17,551 nt of DNA, taken from contig CAYMAA010000025.1 of assembly GCA_964388305.1 (NCBI GenBank), positions 1-17,551 of the forward strand, in the 5' to 3' direction. The notes under the pieces were generated by a model that saw nothing but the letters and a program-made list of their open reading frames with translations, made no database searches and was not told where the DNA came from. Origin of the DNA: JAJQCI01 sp964388305. GTDB taxonomy: Bacteria > Bacillota > Clostridia > Lachnospirales > CAG-274. Position 1 is the first letter of the stretch. Every line of letters starts with the position of its first letter. Below, in pieces: positions 13,339 to 17,551 of this stretch. A program made the translations under genes and the position numbers.

Positions 13339-15039
13339 ATGATAATTGGCAAAAATATTTCATTTTCCTATAAAAACGAAGAAAAAAATATTTTGGCTGT
13401 TGACAATGTGAGCTTTAGTGTGGGCGATGGGGAGCTTGTGGCTGTTTTGGGGCATAACGGCTCCGGCAAAAGCACCCTTGCAAAGCTTATTAACGGGCTT
13501 GGTTTACCCGATGACGGGGATATTGTTGTATTTGGCAAAAATACTCGCAGTGACGATTTATGGGAGATAAGAAAAAGCTGCGGAATGGTTTTTCAAAACC
13601 CCGACAGCCAGATTGTGGCAAGCATTGTGGCTGAGGATATTGCCTTTGGACTTGAAAACACGGGTGTTGAAACGGAAAAAATGGAGGGCATTATTGACGA
13701 CGCCTTGGAAATTGTGGGAATGAGCGGTTTTAAGGAACATTCCACTCAAAATTTAAGCGGCGGACAGAAGCAGAAAATTGCCATTGCAGGTATTTTCGCA
13801 ATGAAACCCAAATGTATTATACTGGACGAAGCTACAGCCATGCTTGACCCTATTGGCAGGGAGAGCGTGCTTAAAACAGTTTTGCGGCTGAGAGAAAGGT
13901 TTGGAATTTCCGTTATAATGATAACCCATTTTATAGATGAGGCGGCATTATGTGACAAAGTATATGTTATGAATGACGGAAAAATTGTTATGGAGGGCAA
14001 AACCCGCGATGTTTTAACAAGAGGTGAGGAGCTTGTTAAAATAGGCTTGGAAGAGCCTTTTTATGTGGAGCTTGCTGAAAGGCTGGGACTTAAAAAAAGG
14101 CTGTATACTACGGAAGAGTTTGCAAAAGCCGCCTTGCCCTTTGTTAAAAAGGAAAAATCCGTTATTACGAAAAATGAGAAGAAAAGCAACACTGTTTTAA
14201 GCGTTAAGGGTGTTTATTACAAATATGACAGAGAGCCTGTTATTAAAAACATATCCTTTGATGTAAAAGAGGGGAGCTTTACGGTTATTATAGGGCATAC
14301 AGGCTCGGGAAAAAGCACATTGCTGAGAAACCTGAACGGACTGTATAAGGCACAAAGGGGCGAGATTTTATTTAAAGGCAAAAATATAGGCGAATACGAT
14401 GATATTTGCAGCAAAATAGGAATTGTTTTTCAAAATCCCGACAATCAGCTTTTTGAGGAAACAGTGCTTAAAGAGGTTATGTTTGGGGGACTTAATATAG
14501 GAATGAGCTTGGCGGAGGCTGAAGAAAACGCTAAAGCCGCTCTTGATGCGGTTGGCTTTTCTATGGAAAAAATTGAAAAATCTCCCTTTGAGCTTTCGGG
14601 AGGAGAAAAAAAGAGAGTTACAATTGCGGCGGCTCTTATTATGAAACCCGAAATTCTTGTGCTGGACGAGCCTTGCGCAGGGCTTGATCCGCAGGGCAGG
14701 AGGGATATTAAGAACTGCATTAAAAAAATTAGGCAGGAAAGAGATTTAAGCGTTATTATGGTAACTCACAGTATGGAGGACGCTGCGGAGCTGGGAGAAC
14801 ACATTGTTGTGCTTAGCAAGGGAGAAATTATAATTGACGGCATGCCGAGAGATGTTTTTATGCGTGGTGAGCTGCTTAAAGAGGCGGGACTTGGCGTACC
14901 CCGTGCGGCGGAGCTTAAAAACCGTCTTATAGAGCTTGGAGCGGACATTGATAAGGGCGCTTACAGGGTTGAAGAATATTTGAATTTCGGCAAAGACAAG
15001 TCCTTAACCTTATTGCGGAATGAGAGGAACTTAAAGTGA
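13339..15039 (+). CDS. ECF transporter ATPase, EcfA1-EcfA2 fusion
   Basis: A 566-residue protein holding both ATPases of an energy-coupling factor (vitamin uptake) transporter, which are normally two proteins of about 280 residues. First domain: Walker A GHNGSGKST (38-46), Q-loop FQNPDSQ, signature LSGGQ (139-143) and Walker B ending LDE (162-164). A linker rich in Lys and Glu (about 270-285) leads to the second domain: Walker A GHTGSGKST (319-327), FQNPDNQ, LSGGE (419-423) and LDEP (442-445). All catalytic motifs are intact in both halves. No stop codon or internal ribosome site marks a former gene boundary, so this is a real fusion. The gene ends by overlapping ecfT (GTGA), and truA follows, the usual Firmicute setting. 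No clear promoter was seen in the 20 bases between the terminator and the start. Confidence 0.93.
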   Translation: MIIGKNISFSYKNEEKNILAVDNVSFSVGDGELVAVLGHNGSGKSTLAKLINGLGLPDDGDIVVFGKNTRSDDLWEIRKSCGMVFQNPDSQIVASIVAEDIAFGLENTGVETEKMEGIIDDALEIVGMSGFKEHSTQNLSGGQKQKIAIAGIFAMKPKCIILDEATAMLDPIGRESVLKTVLRLRERFGISVIMITHFIDEAALCDKVYVMNDGKIVMEGKTRDVLTRGEELVKIGLEEPFYVELAERLGLKKRLYTTEEFAKAALPFVKKEKSVITKNEKKSNTVLSVKGVYYKYDREPVIKNISFDVKEGSFTVIIGHTGSGKSTLLRNLNGLYKAQRGEILFKGKNIGEYDDICSKIGIVFQNPDNQLFEETVLKEVMFGGLNIGMSLAEAEENAKAALDAVGFSMEKIEKSPFELSGGEKKRVTIAAALIMKPEILVLDEPCAGLDPQGRRDIKNCIKKIRQERDLSVIMVTHSMEDAAELGEHIVVLSKGEIIIDGMPRDVFMRGELLKEAGLGVPRAAELKNRLIELGADIDKGAYRVEEYLNFGKDKSLTLLRNERNLK

Positions 15040-15833
15040 ATATTACAATAGGTCAGTATTATCAAACAAAATCTTTAATACATGAGTTAGACCCGCGCGG
15101 AAAAATTGTATTTTTATTTTTATATGTTATAGGCTTGTTTTTATGTAAAAGTCTGTTTGGCTATTGCTTGGCTCTTTGCGTTTTTGCCTTGGCGGTAAGG
15201 CTTTCCAACGTACCTTTTGTTATGCTTTTAAAGGGGTTAAAGGCTGTTTTGCTGCTTATTGTTTTTACTGTTTTACTTAATGTATTTTTCACAAAGGACG
15301 GCAACGCTGTTTTCAGCTTCGGCATAATAAGCATAACGGACGAGGGAATTTTAAAGGCAGGAAAAATTTTTATAAGAATAACCGTGCTTATAATGATGTC
15401 ATCTATACTTACACTTACAACAACGCACCTTGCTTTGGCAGATGCGATAGAGTGCTTTTTAAGACCCTTTAAAATTGTTAAAGTGCCTGCTCACGAAATT
15501 TCCATGATGATAACCATTGCGCTGCGGTTTGTGCCTACTCTTATGGATGAGCTGGACAAAATTAAGCTTGCCCAAATGAGCAGGGGAGCAAAATTTGACC
15601 GCGGGGGTATTGTTGAAAAGGTTAAAAGCTTTGTGCCTTTGCTTATTCCTCTTTTTATATCCGCTTTCAGAACGGCGGATAATTTGGCGCAGGCAATGGA
15701 GGCAAGATGCTACAGAGGGGATATTGGGCGTACAAGGTACAAGGTTATGAGGTTTAAATCAAAGGATTTATTATTAATGCTTTTTGGTGTTGTGTTTATA
15801 TTTGCGGAAATTATTATAATGAGGTTTTTATGA
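15036..15833 (+). CDS. ecfT: ECF transporter transmembrane coupling protein EcfT
   Basis: A 265-residue membrane protein that couples ATP hydrolysis by the EcfA modules to substrate-binding S components. It begins with the typical SLIHELDPRGKIVFLFLYV and has several membrane helices. It carries the two cytoplasmic coupling motifs with an Ala/Ser-Arg-Gly core: QMSRGAKFD (about 186-194) and AMEARCYRG (about 221-229). The start is GTG at 15036, overlapping the ATPase stop by four bases, and its own stop overlaps truA by four bases (ATGA). No S component is encoded nearby, so this is likely the shared group II module serving substrate-binding proteins encoded elsewhere. Confidence 0.95.
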   Translation: MNITIGQYYQTKSLIHELDPRGKIVFLFLYVIGLFLCKSLFGYCLALCVFALAVRLSNVPFVMLLKGLKAVLLLIVFTVLLNVFFTKDGNAVFSFGIISITDEGILKAGKIFIRITVLIMMSSILTLTTTHLALADAIECFLRPFKIVKVPAHEISMMITIALRFVPTLMDELDKIKLAQMSRGAKFDRGGIVEKVKSFVPLLIPLFISAFRTADNLAQAMEARCYRGDIGRTRYKVMRFKSKDLLLMLFGVVFIFAEIIIMRFL

Positions 15834-16600
15834 GGAGAATTTTATTAAAAATTGCTTATGACGGAACGGATTATTTTGGCTGGCAAAGGCAAAACGGCTT
15901 TATAAGTGTTCAGCAGCGTTTGGAAGAAGGTCTTAGCGCAATGCTGGGGAAGGAAACCGCCGTGAGAGGCTCCAGCAGGACGGACACGGGAGTACACGCT
16001 TTGGGTCAGGGCGCTGTTTTTCAGAGTGACTTTACAATCCCCACGGAAAGAATACCCTTTGCTCTTAATACGTTTTTGCCAAACGACATTGTTTGCACAG
16101 GCGCAAGAGAGGTTGGGGAGGGGTTTCACCCTCAATACAGTGTTGTTGAAAAAACATACCGATACAGCATTGTCAACGATACTTTCATAAATCCTCTCCT
16201 TGACAGATATGCCGCTTTTGCCGAAAAAGAGCTTGATGCGGAAAAAATGAGCCGTGCCTGCGGATATTTTTTGGGTGAACACGACTTTAAAGCCTTTTGC
16301 GCCAGCGGTTCTGACGCAAAAACAACCGTAAGAACAATTTATGCCTTGACGGTTGTGAGAAATAAAAATATAATAGATATTGAAGCAACCGGCAGCGGTT
16401 TTTTATATAATATGGTAAGAATTATTGCAGGCACGCTTTGCGACGTGGGCAGCGGAAAAATCCGTCCGGAGGATATTGAGCAAATTATAAAATCCAAGGA
16501 CAGAACACAAGCGGGAAAAACCATGCCGCCAAAGGGTTTAACTTTAATGAACATTGTGTACGATTTCGGCTATATTCACAAAAGAGGAGGTAATGTATGA
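15830..16600 (+). CDS. truA: tRNA pseudouridine(38-40) synthase
   Basis: A 256-residue cytoplasmic enzyme that isomerises uridines 38-40 in the anticodon stem-loop of many tRNAs to pseudouridine. It opens with LLKIAYDGTDYFGWQRQ. The catalytic Asp52 sits in SSRTDTGVHALGQ, and the family segments FHPQYSVVEKTYRY and GSGFLYNMVRIIAGTL follow. Length is normal. It overlaps ecfT before it (ATGA) and mltG after it (ATGA) by four bases each, so translation of the three is coupled. Confidence 0.97.
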   Translation: MRRILLKIAYDGTDYFGWQRQNGFISVQQRLEEGLSAMLGKETAVRGSSRTDTGVHALGQGAVFQSDFTIPTERIPFALNTFLPNDIVCTGAREVGEGFHPQYSVVEKTYRYSIVNDTFINPLLDRYAAFAEKELDAEKMSRACGYFLGEHDFKAFCASGSDAKTTVRTIYALTVVRNKNIIDIEATGSGFLYNMVRIIAGTLCDVGSGKIRPEDIEQIIKSKDRTQAGKTMPPKGLTLMNIVYDFGYIHKRGGNV

Positions 16601-17484
16601 AAACAATTATAAGCAAAGTTAAGGAAAACAGGGGTAGCTGGCAAATAGGCTGCGGCGTGGCATTTTTTATATTTATGATAATTTTAATAGGACTTGTTGT
16701 TTTTCTTTTTGTAAACAGAGGAAAAATTTTTGATGCTTTAAGCGAGCCTGAGGAAGATCCCATTGTATATGAGGACCATGAAAACCTTGTAATAACCGAG
16801 GGAATGAACATATTTGAAATTGCCGAAAAGGTTGAGGAGCTTGGGGTTTGCACTGCCGATGAGTTTTTAAGTGAGTGTGAAACGGGTGAGTTTGAGTACG
16901 ATTTTATAAACAATATAGATATGAGCAGAGAGGGCAGGCAAAACAGGCTTGAGGGGTATTTGTTTCCGGATACATATTTTGTTGCTCAAAGCGAAACCGC
17001 ATGGGATATAATCAACAAAATGCTGGACAACTTTAATACAAGAGTTGCCGATGGCTTAAAGGGTGATATTAGCGCAAGCGGTATGACATTGGACGAAATT
17101 GTTATAAGAGCTTCCATAATAGAAAAGGAAGTACGCTATCACCCCGAGGCGGCTGTTGTAGCATCTGTTATAAACAACCGTATTGAGAAAGGTATGAAGC
17201 TGCAAATGGACGCAACAGTGCTTTACGCAAAGCAGGAGAACGCCGGCAGAGTTATGGAAAGCGACACACAAATTGAATCCCCATACAATACATATTATAT
17301 TGAAGGACTGCCCGCAGGGCCTGTTTCCAACCCCGGTTTAAATTCAATTAAAGGTGTTTTGGAGCCTGCGGACACGGACTATATTTATTATGTTGTAGAT
17401 GATCAGGAAACGGGTCAGCACTATTTTACGGCGGATTATGACGATTTTTTGGCGGCAAAGGAAAGATATTTAAGCGGCAGCTAA
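16597..17484 (+). CDS. mltG: Endolytic murein transglycosylase MltG (YceG-like)
   Basis: A 295-residue membrane-anchored lytic transglycosylase that cuts nascent peptidoglycan and helps to end glycan strands. One membrane helix (about 19-39) follows a short basic N-terminus. The outer part has a small LysM-like region (about 60-110), then EGYLFPDTYFV, the catalytic segment ASIIEKEV with Glu176, LQMDATVLY, and SPYNTYYIEGLPAGPVSNPG. It is somewhat shorter than the roughly 340-residue E. coli protein, mainly in the N-terminal part, but all core motifs are present. The ATG overlaps the truA stop and has a strong AGGAGGT site. A further gene begins 18 bases later. Confidence 0.94.
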   Translation: MKTIISKVKENRGSWQIGCGVAFFIFMIILIGLVVFLFVNRGKIFDALSEPEEDPIVYEDHENLVITEGMNIFEIAEKVEELGVCTADEFLSECETGEFEYDFINNIDMSREGRQNRLEGYLFPDTYFVAQSETAWDIINKMLDNFNTRVADGLKGDISASGMTLDEIVIRASIIEKEVRYHPEAAVVASVINNRIEKGMKLQMDATVLYAKQENAGRVMESDTQIESPYNTYYIEGLPAGPVSNPGLNSIKGVLEPADTDYIYYVVDDQETGQHYFTADYDDFLAAKERYLSGS

Positions 17485-17502
17485 GCATTAAGGGAATCGG
17501 CT

Positions 17503-17551
17503 ATGGTAATTAAAAATAACAAGCTTTATGAATATATAGATAATATTTTGC
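17503..17551 (+). CDS. Start of a gene after mltG (possibly TrmR/YrrM-type O-methyltransferase)
   Basis: An open frame begins with ATG at 17503, preceded by AAGGGAA about seven bases upstream, and runs off the window after 16 codons (MVIKNNKLYEYIDNIL). The visible part is too short for identification by itself. In Bacillus subtilis the mltG-like gene yrrL is followed by yrrM, a tRNA-modifying O-methyltransferase (trmR). The opening here, an amphipathic helix around YEYID, would suit that family. The product name rests on this context alone. Confidence 0.4.
   Translation, partial: MVIKNNKLYEYIDNIL

Noticed and set aside
14130..14210. Frameshift or hidden stop between the two ATPase halves
   Set aside because: The frame is open throughout, the linker is a plausible Lys/Glu-rich spacer, and no in-frame start with a ribosome site lies at the second domain.

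Overview
The window reads as chromosomal DNA of a spore-forming, pectin-using gut-type member of the Clostridia. Genes have strong AGGAGG-type ribosome sites, the base composition is moderately AT-rich, and the start codons include ATG, GTG and TTG. Two genes belong to sporulation-associated families (a SpoIID-like protein and a CotS-like protein). The housekeeping run ecfA-ecfT-truA-mltG is typical of Firmicutes. Species cannot be fixed from the sequence; a pectin specialist such as Monoglobus or a relative is only a guess.

Layout. On the minus strand at the left edge is the 5' part of uxaB (tagaturonate reductase, galacturonate catabolism), preceded by a pRiA4b ORF-3-like gene; each has its own sigma-A-like promoter. 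A SpoIID-like/peptidoglycan-binding gene follows on the plus strand and converges on a minus-strand pair: mscL (with a zinc ribbon) and a secreted CE12-type esterase that carries a C-terminal cohesin-like domain. A CotS-like gene on the plus strand then converges on azlC-azlD (minus). A tRNA-Leu(CAG) gene with its own promoter and terminator diverges from azlC.

From about 7.7 to 13.3 kb there is a four-gene plus-strand operon: pectin methylesterase (CE8), an alpha/beta-hydrolase esterase, a PL26/YetA-like exo-rhamnogalacturonan lyase and a GH28 polygalacturonase. The first three overlap, the fourth follows 24 nt later, and a strong hairpin terminator closes the set. None of the four has a signal peptide. 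The simplest model is that partly degraded, still esterified pectin fragments are imported and finished in the cytoplasm. The secreted CE12 esterase would act outside, and UxaB would reduce the tagaturonate made from galacturonate. No sugar transporter is present in the window.

The right end holds a second, overlapping operon: a single-polypeptide EcfA1-EcfA2 fusion, EcfT, TruA, MltG and the start of a further gene, possibly a YrrM/TrmR-type O-methyltransferase. No insertion sequence, prophage, CRISPR array or rRNA was seen, and no gene-free stretch exceeds 300 bases. The most unusual points are the CE12-cohesin architecture, the all-cytoplasmic esterase/lyase/hydrolase operon, and the ECF ATPase fusion in the conserved truA context.
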